A stretch of 64,000 nucleotides of DNA from Gordionus sp. m RMFG-2023 (taxonomy: Eukaryota > Nematomorpha > Gordioida > Chordodea > Parachordodidae), in assembly GCF_954871325.1 (NCBI RefSeq), contig NC_088775.1, forward strand, positions 25,335,561-25,399,560, read 5' to 3'. Shown in pieces: positions 10,725 through 22,735 of this stretch (position 1 is the first letter of the stretch; every line of letters starts with the position of its first letter). The notes beneath the pieces are model-generated. The model worked only from the letters and a program-made list of their open reading frames with translations. It ran no database searches and was not told the origin of the DNA. A program made the translations under genes and the position numbers.

Positions 10725-12171
10725 ATGTTAAATTATAATAAATAAGTGTGTTAATTATTTTATCAATAAATATTTACTTTAGCTTTTCATTTACATATTC
10801 TATTTTACAATATTTCATATTTATAGTAAAAATTTAAATAAGATACACTGGCAAGTTAATATAGAATATATGGTGACTCAGAACATTCCAAATGATCCCA
10901 AAATACAAAAATGTTTTGCAAAAATTTATTCGTGAAAATATTTAAATGCAAATTTAAATTTTAACACATCAAAAGTAATTTTAAAATTTTTATAAATTTT
11001 TACTGATAAATTTTTTTATAAAAGAAAGTTCTCAGTCTAAATATCAATTCGAAATTATAAACTATCCTCAATTTTATCTGGTGTTAAAATATTGACAATA
11101 TTTATGCTAATTTAATATCCTGAAATTAACTTTTAATTAAATGTGAAGACCTATGAAAAGTTTTGGTGGGGTACATATTAGCCTTTTTTATGCAGGCATT
11201 TATTTTAATAAGTGAAATCCAACTATATTAGAACACCAGAAGCTTTTAACCAATTATTTTTTTGTAGATTATATGATGATTTAAAGTAACAACAAGTTTT
11301 ATTTTCCGGAGGTCTTCCTATTATCATATTTTTATATAATGTTGAATAGATTTAAAATAAAATTAAATATATTATTTTAAAATAAATAAAAAATTTGTAT
11401 AATCTCTAAAAAAAAAGAGTTTTTCAGGTTACATTAAATTTATAAGATAGTAGTTTATTTTAATGAAAGAAGGTCATTACACCTTTCTCCCCTCCCCACC
11501 CCTGCTCAGATGGGGATGATGTACCTATTTTTAATGAACTCTACCCCATATCATTGTCTTAATCCTTACCCTATTTTTTTCTGGAGGTTGATTTCAAAAG
11601 AAGAATCTATCTTGAGTTATGATCAAAACGACTGTCATGCTTTCTTAGTCCAGGTTTCTAACTCTCTGGCCATAACCATTCCAAAATTGAAATTTTTCAG
11701 TATATATGAGAAATTTACTATATGCTCTCTATCATTTATTATAAAACACATAAAAAACTAATAATGTTCAATATTATTATCGCCCCCACCCCCCTCCTTT
11801 CCACAGAGCATATTAGAAGTTTTATTACTACCAAGTCGGGTATAATTTATTATAAAATATAATTTTAAAATAATTCATTTTAAAAAAAATTTTAAATGAA
11901 GATAAATCAATATGCAGCAGAATAACATTTTTTTATGTAGGTATTATTTTTTTTTATGACTATAATTTAAATGATCACTAATTATAAAAACAAGATTTCC
12001 AATTAAATATAATTTTGATAAATACAAATTTATTTTTTTCCAATATACATAACCTAGCTTGTTATTATTGATTCGTTTCCTATTATAACAATTTTAAGAT
12101 TACTTAGATGATAGTAAAAATAATTTGCCATTCTATATAAATTTTGTAGGAAAAAAAATTTCTATCTTATT
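10725..12171. other. AT-rich region upstream of receptor gene 2
   Basis: No gene recognised. C-rich patches lie near 11480-11505 and 11780-11800. No confident TATA box or core promoter can be picked in this AT-rich background. The tract GTAGG followed by A-rich sequence and TATTATG leads into the ATG at 12172. Confidence 0.5.
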
Positions 12172-15100
12172 ATGCCAATTTTAAGGATATGCGTCATTTT
12201 GTTAATAATGTGCAGTATTGTAAATAATATCGTCCTAAAAAAATTTCCTATGACCCAATTGATGAATTTAAATGATATCAATGTAGGCGGTCTATATGAA
12301 ATTTACAAAAAAAATCCGGATCCGCACTATATGTGCTCGAATGAATTAAACTCTTTATCCCTACTTAAATCCTACAGCATGATTTATATTATAGAAATGT
12401 TAAATCAAAAATTGTTCCTACCTTCTTACAACATAAGTATTGGTTATTTCATCGTGCCTACATGTTCTAATGCTGCGACTGCCCAAGTAAGACAAAATAT
12501 TCAGTTATATCTTATTAATAATAAGCACCAATTTTTAAATATTCAAATTTATAGTATTGGCTAATAAAATAAGAATATTGTTGTTATTTAAATATTAACT
12601 TGATAGATTTACTAATCTTTGATATCAATAGATAATTAATTTTGAATGGGATATGATAATTAAATATTCAAAAGAAATATTATTTTTTATTAAATAAATT
12701 AAAAATTTACTTTTAGTCTAGTTTATATTGAAAAAGAAGATATAATTATATTATACCTAGAAAAACTTTTATTTTATAAACAGTGTAATTTTTTGTAACT
12801 TAAAATGGGCAAAAGTAGCAAAATAGAAGTTATGAAAATATTTATTCAAAATGAAGAAAATAAATTGACGAAAATGTTTTATCCATCACAATTACCTTCA
12901 GTAGTTTTATATAAATAATTTCTTTGTTCTAATATACAATAAATTAATTTTTCAGATAGTATAATATAGAACTTGACTCAAAATAATTATACCAGTGTAA
13001 TAAAAATATATAAAAAATAAAGATTATGTATATCTTTTTGGACGTATTCTATTTGAAATTTCAATTATAAATCATTTTTAAATTTGATATATATAAATTT
13101 ACCAGTGATGCAGCATTATAGAGTCTATGTGAATTCTTAACATTTAATTATTTTTCTTATAAAATAAAAATCCATGACGAAATTGTCTCAATTAGATAGG
13201 TATTTTGCACATATTGGGACTTATTTCCGGAAAATAAGATTTTCAAATTTAAAATTGCACTCAAAGGATTATTTTGATATTTTCCAATTTTATTTCATTA
13301 AAACTACCTATCCTTATATTTCAGACTATTTTATGATAATATTCATATTGCTTGATTAATTATGTAAATTGTTTATATTAATTTAATATTATATTAATTT
13401 TAGAGTGTGAATAGAATATTCAACATAATATAATATCCTGATAGTAAATTTAGTTAAATGTTTGCAAATGATTAATTTATGTATAATATTGTCTTTGTCT
13501 TTGTCATTTTTTTTTTAATTTTTAATTTTAAATATAATACTCTTCATAGAATAAAATTATTACATTTTTAATTCCTTTTGGGTAAAATAATAATTGATTT
13601 TGAGGTGCTGGTCATCCATACATCTCCCTTCTAATAAAAAAATCACAAATATATTTTTTCATTTTTCAAATATATTATATTATAAAAAAAATTAATAGTT
13701 ACTTCACAATGTTAAATATTTGTTAGATTCAATGCGTAATTAAAAACGATATCAGGTACCAAATTTCTTTGGTAGGTTTGATTGGACCCATAAGTAGCCA
13801 CCGCGCACTTTACGTATCGCCATTATTATCCTATTACAAATTGCCACATATCAGCCCTGAAGCGAATTCTGTGAAACTTAGAGGAAGGGGGTAATTTTTT
13901 ATTCATAATGATAATACAATAGATTTTAGCTATGAACGGGGGATTAAAATATATTTTGTTTTAATAATAAAATAGCGAGTTAAAATTTATTTCAAAATAA
14001 AGCGAATATTGTTATTATAGATATAACTGTAATGTGTACATAATATGGTATATATGTGTTAAAGCTAATCTATACAAATTAGCTAGAAGTTAAGCTAGTT
14101 TATAAAACTTGAGGCTTAGTTAGTTGAGAAAATAGCTATTTAATATACAAACTGACTAAAAAAAATTACAGTATTGGAATGTTTTATTAATTTTTAAAGA
14201 TTTTCTCCCTTTTAGTATTGGGTTTTTTTTTAAACTTCCCTTTTCTCTTTAACTATTTAAAGTCCCATAAGCTAATTTGACATTACAATTTTCCGCCATT
14301 TTTGTATTACAATTTTTGACTAAATTATAAAAGTTTTATCTTTTAGTGTTTATGCTGGGCACATAGAATCTGATAATGCTTATTATAATGCTATGATTTT
14401 TATTCATAATATTATTATTTTGGAATTCTTGCCCCCATAGATGCCAATTGAAATTTTTATTATTTTTATAAATACATTGTAGAATAAAATTTAAACTAAA
14501 ATTATTTCATTTAAGAAGTATGGTTAGTTTATCAAATCGAATGTCTACCATCTCTTGCACAAAGTCTCCCCTTTGGCAGCCCCGCTATAAATCTATTATC
14601 AACATTCTCTTAGCTGCCTTAAAAAAATTAATATACCATCCACTCTTGAAGCGGGCCTTTCAAATGAAAAATCTTGCATACGGATGGTATATCTCTTATC
14701 CACTGGGCGAAAGGTTTCCCAATGACCTGATTATCGATTTTGCAACAAGAATAACCTCTTATTTTTTATCATCGAAAAGTTAGTCCTTAAAAAAAACATA
14801 TGCTGGCCTCACAAACAATATGTTTATACCAATAGTTACCAAAACTTAGGCATATTCGGAATTAAGGATCTTAATTTTATCAAAACATAGGCAATAAAAG
14901 TGGCAGGTTATATGTGACCCCAACGAAGGATTCTACCTTCGCCAGCAGATTTCTCTCGAAATCTGTCAGTCCATTTATCTAAGTATTCACTCCTCTCTAG
15001 GTTTAATGTTTATAGAATTTATATATTATTTTTCATATAATTAATAAATTCTTATTTGTTTTTTTAAACATATTTCACTTTAATATATCTTTTATAGTGT

Positions 15101-18100
15101 ATTTTATTTCTTAATTGAAATCGTTTTTAAATAAAATTTTACATTAAAAAAAAGAAGTATTATAAATTTTTTTAAAAAAAGTAGGGTTAAATAATTTGAT
15201 TTTTTCCCGATTTCATTACCTCCATATTTTTCCATCCGTTTTCTTGGTATTTTCTATTTTTATTTTCACTTATTGGTATATTTTACCTCCCATTGTTGAG
15301 TGACTAAATATTTAATTATTTTTAGCCTGATATATCTTGATTTTTACGTTATCATGTATTTCTAACTTAGGGATTTTTTAATGATTTTTATATTAAACTT
15401 AACTTTTCCCCATTTGATCGACCTTTATAATACCCGTCCTTCTCCAATAATTTGACTTAATTTTTCATTTTCTTCAAGATTTATGATATTTATATATAAT
15501 ACAATGAACGCTAACATATTCATTTATTTCAAGGGAGAAATAACCTAAAATATTTTTTAAAAAATACTCCAAAACCTAAAAAAATACATAAAACAAGAAT
15601 TATGAGCAGGTTAGTTTGCATATTATCTTGTAATTAGTTAGCTAGTTTGTATTTAGATAGCTATTTTATATTTTAGTTGGTTAATCTTTAGCTAGCTAAT
15701 TTGTGCATTAGCTGATTAATTTGTAAATTAACTGGCTAATCTGCATATTAGCTAGCTGGCTATTTGTATATCATCTGGCTGTTTTGTATATCAACTGGAT
15801 AATTAATCAGCTGGGGGATTTGTTTAGAGCTGACTAATTCAACACAAATTGGACAACTTTGTATAATTTAGATAAATATTTTTAGCATTTAATTAAATTC
15901 TTTTTAGATCTGATTGTTTCCTTTTTTAAATGAAACTCTATCTTATTTGTCTTATTTTGAAGCAAACCTTGTAGATAATAACATTTAATTTTAATTTAGC
16001 ACTATAACATACTAATACAACATTTAAAAAATAACATTTAAATAAAACTATGACAGATCCAATTACCTATTCAGAATAACTTCAAATCAAATATCATATC
16101 TCAATGCATTACTCAGTTTGCTGCGACTATTTCAATGGAATGAAATAGCAATAATTTATTCCCCCACACCAAATTTGATTTGGTACAGAGATCAATTAAA
16201 TACAGCAGCTACTCAGGGTAAGTTTTGTATTTGGCATGAAATAGAGATCAAAACGATTAAGGCAAGCAAAGAGATGAAAAACTCTTTTAAAACTTTGATA
16301 ACGAGTAGAAGGGGAAGAGTTGTGTTTTTATTTATTAGTGATTATCAATTTGAATATGTTTTAAATTCAATACATTCCGCAAATTCCGATCCCGATTTCA
16401 TTTACATAGGGATTGATTCATGGCCATCGACACGACAATCAGTAAAGCTAGGCTTAGCTAAAATGGTTGAAGGGGCAATAATAGTTTCTGAATTTGCAAC
16501 TGAATCAACACATTTTTTCTCTTGGTTATTGAACAATAATGAAAGTATTAATATCCATCATTCATGGTTTTCTAAGATTAAAAATATTTTTTATGATATA
16601 AAAAACGATAGTATGTTCAATTCAAATGTTATTCAATATGATAAGAGGATTTCTTTAAGCATGGATGCCACCATGGCTTTACTTTATTCTTTAGAAGATC
16701 TAATAAAGGATAAATGCTATGGTATGAATAAAATCCAATTGAAAAATTGCATAATGGATAACGATTTAAAATATTATATTCAAAATTTATCATTTTATGG
16801 ATTATCTGGTAAAATTAAATTTGGATTAGATCGTTCTGTAAATAATCCATTACGAATTGGTAACTTTCTCAAAGTCAAAGGTAATTATGAAATAATTACG
16901 GCAGGAAATTTCGATTATAATAAGAAAAACGAGAGCCAATTAAAATTGATAACGAATTTCATTTGGAAAAATTACACTTACTACGATGATCTAACGGCTC
17001 CTACCTCACGTTGTTCGGCACCATGTCAAATAGAAGAGTATAAAATGACAACCTCAAGTATATGCTGTTGGATATGTCACATCTGTATTGGACGAAGTAT
17101 CTTTACGCCGTCAAATCGGTTAAGAAATTATTTTCGGAGATGTTTATATTGTCCGATTTACAAATGGCCAAGTTCAAATAGGACCGTATGTTTAGACATG
17201 CCAATTTTTTATATCAGAGACTTTTATAATTATTGGAAATTAATAATCGTTCTTGCTTCGATAGGCATCATTTTGGCTATATCAATGGTCATATTTTATC
17301 TAAAAAATTATCAAGCTACTCCATTCAAATTGGAATTTCGATCATTATTATATTTGCAATATGTGGGAATATTTTTTGGATTGATTTCCTTATTTCTTAT
17401 AACAAGTCCCTATCCCAATAAATCTAAATGTGGGGCCATCTTATTCTTTTACTTGTTATCTGTTTCTCTCATTTTTGGAGCCTTGTCAAGTAAACAGAGT
17501 ATAATAATTAAGCGATTAAAAATAAATAAACCGGGACTCAAGGATATTAAAAATGAAAAACGTGCTTTTATCATGGCAATTCTAATATGTTGTATTCAGG
17601 TTAAACCTATATTTCAGTGTTTATCTTATACGCCATTCTTCCTTCCCTTTAAAATTTTTATCACAGGAAGGGTCAATTTAGAGTTGTTAAATTTCTCGAT
17701 TTGAGCCAATTTATAAAAACGATTAACTTAATATTTTATTCAGGAAAATATAATATTCCTTAAGCCTTGATATTTTGCTAATAGAAGTCCTTATGAACAA
17801 AAGCTTCATTGCCTTATATTTTTCTGGATAAAATTTGAGTTAGCCGTTGACTAAAATGAGCAGATTAACAAAACTAAGTCATTCACATATACATATTTTT
17901 GGCAAATACAAATAATAATAGGTGACCCCCTACCACCCCCCCCCCTCCCCACCCCCGCTGCGTACGCGCCTGATCTTAACATACATGATCGTGCAAATTA
18001 ATATAATTGATTAACCATGTCCTTAACTGAAATATTATTCAAAATATTTTCAAGGTAGATCAATGATTCGTATATAATAAATAATTTAAATCATGCCTAA

Positions 18101-19486
18101 TTTCATCTTTGAAAAACTTTGAGATTAAGAAAAAGAGATACATAAATGTGCTTCATTAACTTGGAAAAGTTCAGATTTGCAAATTAATATAATAATAAAA
18201 TTAGATTTTATTAATAGGATAGGAATAAAACAAAGTAACAAGTCAGGAGGCACGTAGCCAGCTGGTGGGGAAGAGAAATTCCCCTCCCCTCCAACATAAT
18301 TTTTAAAAAAAATATATAATGTTTCATGAATTGTGAAGTGCAAAGGATTTTACTTAAAATGGATTATGTTCTGTTTCAATGGTTATATTCTATTTTAAAT
18401 TTTAGCAATTAAATTAATTTTTATTTCTTTCTTGTGTATTATTACTATTAAAATTTAAAGCATATTTCTTACATTTTTTGACTCCTTAGACAATAATAAA
18501 TATAGGAAAATTTTATCAATCAAGAACCTAAAAGTAATATAATTTTATATAAAATATAAAAAATCTTATTTTTATAATTCCATGTTTAATTTAACCATAA
18601 AGATTATTTCTTATCTAATTAACTACTAATTAGCCTAATCTCCATTAAATTGAGTATATAAAGTAAAAACAATAAACTTGATATTGATTAATATGAAGAA
18701 AATGGCTATTAGGTAAAAATTTTAATTTGAAAAGAAATCACGAATTTAAATTATTAAATTTCAAATTTTGGTTAATAATTAAAAATTGATTATTTTTAAA
18801 AACAGTTATAAACCGTCCTTATGAACCGGCGTTATAAACCGGTTTAAATCAATTAAAATAATTTAATAACAGTTAGGTTAGCTCTTTTTATATTTTCTTT
18901 ACAACGGTTCGGTTACGGTTCAGAAAATTATAACGGTTAATTCCAGTTTCGCGGTTCGGTTCGATTCGAAACCTTAAATTTCTCTCTATATTTTTATTTT
19001 ATATATTCACTATTTATAATATTTTAGATTTTTATAGTAGCAATATATCTTATAAGGGGAAACAGCTCTGTATCTCGTATAGAATATATTCGTAAATCAA
19101 CATCTCTTGCTAAATATTCAAAAATTGTTGAAAGGCCTTATATAAATGAATATTGTGCTCCTTACCCCCAAGAGAATGGTTACCTTATAATAGAGTTATG
19201 CTTTCAAGCCCTGATTCTGATGTATCTATGCGCTCAAACTATACACATATATCTAAAGTTCACTCAGACATATAGGGAGATAAAAAATTTGCAGATAAAT
19301 GTTTTATTGAATGTTTGTATATATGTTTTAGGCGCATTGATATATTTTACTATATTCGGTTTTGAATCGCTAATCGCATTACTTATATTATTTACTATAT
19401 TTCTTTACTTGCAAATATTCTTTAATACCATACCAAAAATGATCGCCATAAATAAAATGGCAAAAGCTTCTATAATCGCCTCTTAG
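12172..19486 (+). CDS. Class C GPCR (metabotropic glutamate receptor-like), gene 2
   Basis: Four exons: 12172-12486, 13727-13890, 16057-17599, 19028-19486; phases 0, 2, 0; predicted 826 residues. A hydrophobic signal peptide (about 1-20) precedes the venus-flytrap ligand domain (about 30-470) with NVGGLYEIY, PTCS, GLIGP, and GIDSW at 278-282, which corresponds to the GSDGW ligand-pocket motif of mGluRs. A nine-cysteine linker (479-538; CSAPC, CCWIC, CLYC, NRTVC) is complete. Seven helices follow (about 552-815): helix 1 after NYWK, SKQSIIIKRL after helix 3, PKM near the end of helix 7. The cytoplasmic tail is only a few residues. Such receptors are dimeric surface receptors for small ligands, often amino acids; the ligand here is unknown, since the pocket Arg of mGluRs is not evident after GIDSW. 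Donor 3 is GTTAAA where copies 1 and 3 have GTAAAA. Candidate poly(A) signal AATAAA at 19577-19582. Introns are 1240, 2166 and 1428 bp. Looks intact. Confidence 0.9.
13727..13890 (+). CDS. Exon 2 of receptor gene 2
   Basis: A 164-bp exon (54 codons plus 2 nt) between acceptor TTTGTTAG and donor GGGG/GTAATT. It codes for GLIGPISSHRALYVSPLLS, then YKLPHISPEANS, the segment equal to 'GVIGP-SS-VA-QV-NLL--F-IPQI-Y-ATS' of mGluRs. The phase-2 end joins exactly to the single A that opens exon 3, giving ...GSNYLFRITSNQ. It is short and has no ATG, so it is easily missed; it was found by matching the gene 3 locus. Confidence 0.9.
13891..16056. other. Intron 2 of receptor gene 2
   Basis: 2166-bp AT-rich intron. 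It holds the TTAGCTAG repeats and a reading frame of 87 codons at 14520-14783 whose product I do not recognise; its composition is less AT-rich than the surroundings, so it may be a transposon scrap. Nothing else is evident. Confidence 0.6.
15608..15830. repeat. Degenerate TTAGCTAGCTAATTTGT repeats in intron 2
   Basis: About ten loose ~20-bp units built on TTAGCTAGCTAATTTGTATA and variants such as TTAACTGGCTAATCTG. Similar words (AATTAGCTAGAAGTTAAGC) occur at 14060-14160 in the same intron. Confidence 0.6.
17679..17876. mobile_element. TAGTGTTGTTAAAC-family MITE in intron 3 of gene 2
   Basis: Left end TAGAGTTGTTAAATTTCTCG, then ATTTGAGCC; right end GAGTTAGCCGTTGACT, then GAGCAGATTAACAAAACTA. 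Ends and internal TTTTTCTGGATAAAATTTGAGTTAGCC match the well-formed copy at 57113-57325. It starts only 79 bp after the exon 3 donor. The flanks GGTCAATT/AGTCATTC are only partly alike. Confidence 0.7.
17920..18300. mobile_element. Inverted-repeat element with C-rich ends in intron 3
   Basis: Left end is C-rich then CCCACCCCCGCTGCGTACGC, GCCTGAT; right end holds GTCAGGAGGCACGTAGCCAG, CTGGTGGGGAAG, an approximate reverse complement. The pair frames about 270 bp of AT-rich DNA. Repeat similarity is roughly 70 percent by eye; no target duplication established. Confidence 0.5.
18805..18972. repeat. GGTTCGGTT/AACCGG-rich patch in intron 3
   Basis: Clustered ACCGG, CGGTTCGGTTACGGTTC and TTCGCGGTTCGGTTCG motifs in otherwise AT-rich intron, lying 55 bp before exon 4. 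Probably a subterminal repeat region of an old transposon; not a telomere repeat. Confidence 0.45.
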
Positions 19487-20655
19487 CATGTTTAGCGCCC
19501 AATTTTTAATTACCTTTTATATATAATATAAATATTAAAATTGTTATCCCTACTCTATTTTTGAGGGCTATTATGAAATAAATTCTCTTAAAATTTATAT
19601 TTTAATTTATAGAGGACCTAAAGTTACTTGCTATTAAAAAAAATAATGATAATTTTTTTTTATATTTGGTTTTTTTTAAAATAATAAACTTATTAATGTT
19701 CAAAAATTATATAATTATTAATCATCATAAGCGTATCTCAAAATTCCCCCTCCCACAAGAAAATTTTCGTTGGATCCCTCCTAACAATTAAGTATGGATT
19801 TGTAAAAAAATATTTGTCTCCCCTATGGCTTGGAGTTTATGAGGGAACCCAAATAACTTTTTGTATTATGTATTATGAAAATATTCTTTTAAAAAAATTT
19901 TAAGCTTCCAGCTGAATTAAATTTAAAAATAAAACGAATATTGTATACTCGCTCTCAAAAATTCGTTAAAGTAAAAAAATATTTAACATTGTTAATATTT
20001 ATTTCATTTTAAATGACCACATCAATTAAAAATTTTAGACATTATCCAACGCAAAATATTTTTTTTGTAGTCAATCAAAAATTATCGCTAAGCATTTGTA
20101 GATTCAATTTATTTTATAAATTCGTGTATTTTATCTGCGACAGGGTATTTGTAAAAAAATCTATTTGACTAATATTTTTATATTCCTTCTTTCTCAAATG
20201 TATATTTTTTATGTTATCATTTATATATTATCGATTTCTTCATTTGAGCAAATATTGCCAGTTAACCAAAAATAATAATCCATTGTTTTTTGTTTGTAAT
20301 TTTGCATATTCATTTATTTTAAATTTAATTGTTTGTTATAAAATTATAATTATGAATTGCTTGACATTGATTTTTTGTATATGTTATAAACTTATAAAAA
20401 AAATATAAATAGTATATTTTGCAAAATTTTGAGATTTTATATAATAAATTCTAATCTCTTGATAGTTTGGTTTCTTTATAAGGGTTCTAGAAACATATAA
20501 AGAAATCATGTATGATATCGAATAAGAAGTATGATTTCCATATTTTTATTTTAAAAAATTATATTACCTGATATATTTTATTTATTCATCAATTCCACTT
20601 GTGCATTAGGATGATTGTGTTTATCATATGCTGTAAAGTCGTATATATAAGAAAT
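19487..20655. other. AT-rich 3' flank of receptor gene 2
   Basis: Contains the candidate poly(A) signal for gene 2 (19577-19582). No other gene; short reading frames here are low-complexity. Confidence 0.5.
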
Positions 20656-20659
20656 ATCG

Positions 20660-20860
20660 TTCAGCTAACCATATAATAAATCATTAATTACTAAATATTG
20701 CACTACTAGGAAATATCGCACTGCCAAGTACATAATAAACCCTTTATTACTAAATATTGCACATCTTAAAATTTCGCACCGTTTAATACAAAAGTCACAT
20801 GTGGAGGATATATCGAATGGCTAGTCACATACAAATTGTAAATATCGCACGGCTGAAAAT
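20660..20860. repeat. Degenerate repeats with AATATCGCAC
   Basis: Five to seven loose units with AAATATTGCAC, AATATCGCAC or AATTTCGCACCG, spaced about 30-60 bp, alternating with CATAATAAA. Decayed minisatellite. Confidence 0.6.
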
Positions 20861-21905
20861 ACAGTGAATGATAAAATTTGTTTTATTGATATCGATTTGG
20901 GTATTGATATTGGCTGAATGGTATCTGGGCATTTTTGATTTCAAAAATAAAAAAAATTGATAGGCTGATCGTTTATTAAATTCAGGCTATTCTTCATAAA
21001 CCCGGATTTTTAGAAAATTTTTTATAGTTCAAGGACTTTATTGTCAAAACAAAATTAAAAAAATTTATTTTTATTAATAAATATTTTATTAAAACCGATT
21101 ATATAATATTTCATAAAATTAAATATAAGGAAACTTAAAAAAACATTTAAATAATATAATTATAAAGATGAGATGGTTTACTTACATTGCTATATGTAAG
21201 AATTTCAATTCAATGGCTCTGACCAATAAAAGAATTCACTAACATATTTTGCTTAATTATTTTAACTTATCAGATAAATTTTAGGAATTTCTTACCAAAA
21301 ACAACATAAGGGACAAATGAGATAAATATTATCAATGTCAGTATTTTTATATATTTATTTTCAAAGTTTGTCTATAATCGTAAAGGCATTCTGAATCTTG
21401 CTGAAAAATCAATATTGTAGAACCAAAAAAAACAATGTATTAGGCTGATATCATCGGGCTCAGTATTTACTATTTAAATATTTATTATTAAACCTAAATT
21501 ATTTTTTATGATTGAAATAAATGTAAGGGCAGTTATAGAAAATGATTTATAAGAAATTTAAGTTTCAGCACTTTTATAAAATCAATCATTTTTGCCGATG
21601 CAAAATTATTTCGTTTCCCCAACTTTCATATAAAAACCTTTCATATAAAAAAATTGCGACTGAGAAATAATTGCAACATTTTTATGATTGGTTGTGATAA
21701 TTGCGACTTTATGCCCATTGGATATAAAAAATTGACATTTATTTAAATTTTAAGTTTCAAACGGGATATTACAAAATCTCAATTCAAGTTTAATATTTTC
21801 AATAATATTTTATATTGCCTTAATATAAACATAATTTACAATAATATATTTTGTATTGTCTTAATATCAACATATGTATTATTTTAAGATCAATATATTT
21901 CAAAT
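20861..21905. other. AT-rich intergenic sequence
   Basis: No gene recognised. A short patch at 20895-21010 has ATTGATATCGATTTGGGTAT; no paired end found. Confidence 0.45.
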
Positions 21906-22735
21906 ATGGAAGAACTTCCAATTATGACAGTTTCTGCAAATCTAATAAATTTAAGAGAAACAAGGGGTATATAATAATAATTAAAATTTTATATTTACTT
22001 AATATCATATTTAAAGGTTTAATTTCTTATAAGCATTCTAGTCATTGTAAAATTATACTGTCATAAAATGAAAAAATATAAAGAGAAAAAAAGAGGACAC
22101 AATATTTATTTTAGGTGTTGTTCATGAAATGGCAAAGGTGTTTTTTGCAAAGGTATTTTTAAAATTACCAAAGTGCATGCATCTAACTGTGGTGAGGATA
22201 AAATAAACCACAAGATTCCTCAAAATAATCAAGGTATCCATATTATTAATTAATTTTGTACATTTTTTTATTACTAAAACCTAAAATACAAATAATTGTC
22301 CTGCAGCAATGCCTGGAGTGAGTAGTCTAGATCACACCTCTATTGGAAGATTTGATGGTGCATCAACTTCAAATTATTTCAGTTCAAACTAATCCTGGTA
22401 TTTATATAATTAATATTTATGTTTATATTTAAGCTCCTTTTTTCAAATCAAATTAATACTGGTATTTTTAAATATTTCAAATTCCTATTAAAACATTTTA
22501 GATCAAACCTCTATTGGAAGATTTGATGGTACATCAACTTCAAATTAAATAATGGCCTAAAAAAATCAATAAAAACAGCCCAGGATATTTATACATTTAT
22601 AAATAAATTACAAATAGTTCAAAGTAATATGGAACTAAAATATCAGCAATATAGTGTTGGATTATCAATATCCAAATCGAACTCAAAATATGAAAGGCGA
22701 GAAAGGAGAATAAATTTAATTTATTACAATATAAC
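21906..22735 (+). CDS. Possible small multi-exon gene, function unknown
   Basis: ATG at 21906 opens a block coding for MEELPIMTVSANLINLRETR, ended by a GTATAT donor at 21967. Further blocks between plausible TTTTAG/GCAG acceptors and GTAT donors code for SNCGEDKINHKIPQNNQ (about 22165-22228), MPGVSSLDHTSIGRFDGAST (22308-22390), a near-duplicate DQTSIGRFDGTST (22501-22550), and a basic stretch ending KYERRERRINL (about 22575-22715). The repeated SIGRFDG exon and the AG/GTAT style resemble the small-exon blocks at 1260-2500. I do not recognise the product; it could be a host gene, or the 5' part of a Ginger-like element. The exon chain is tentative. Confidence 0.3.

Noticed and set aside
13174-13359. 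61-codon frame between exons 1 and 2 of receptor gene 2
   Set aside because: Not matched at the gene 3 locus, where intron 1 is only 316 bp; random frame.
14520-14783. 87-codon frame in intron 2 of receptor gene 2
   Set aside because: No recognisable domain, and it lies inside the intron of an intact gene; could be a transposon scrap but unsupported.
18860-18972. Telomere-like or subtelomeric repeat
   Set aside because: GGTTCGGTT words are irregular and not a known telomere unit; they look like transposon subterminal repeats.
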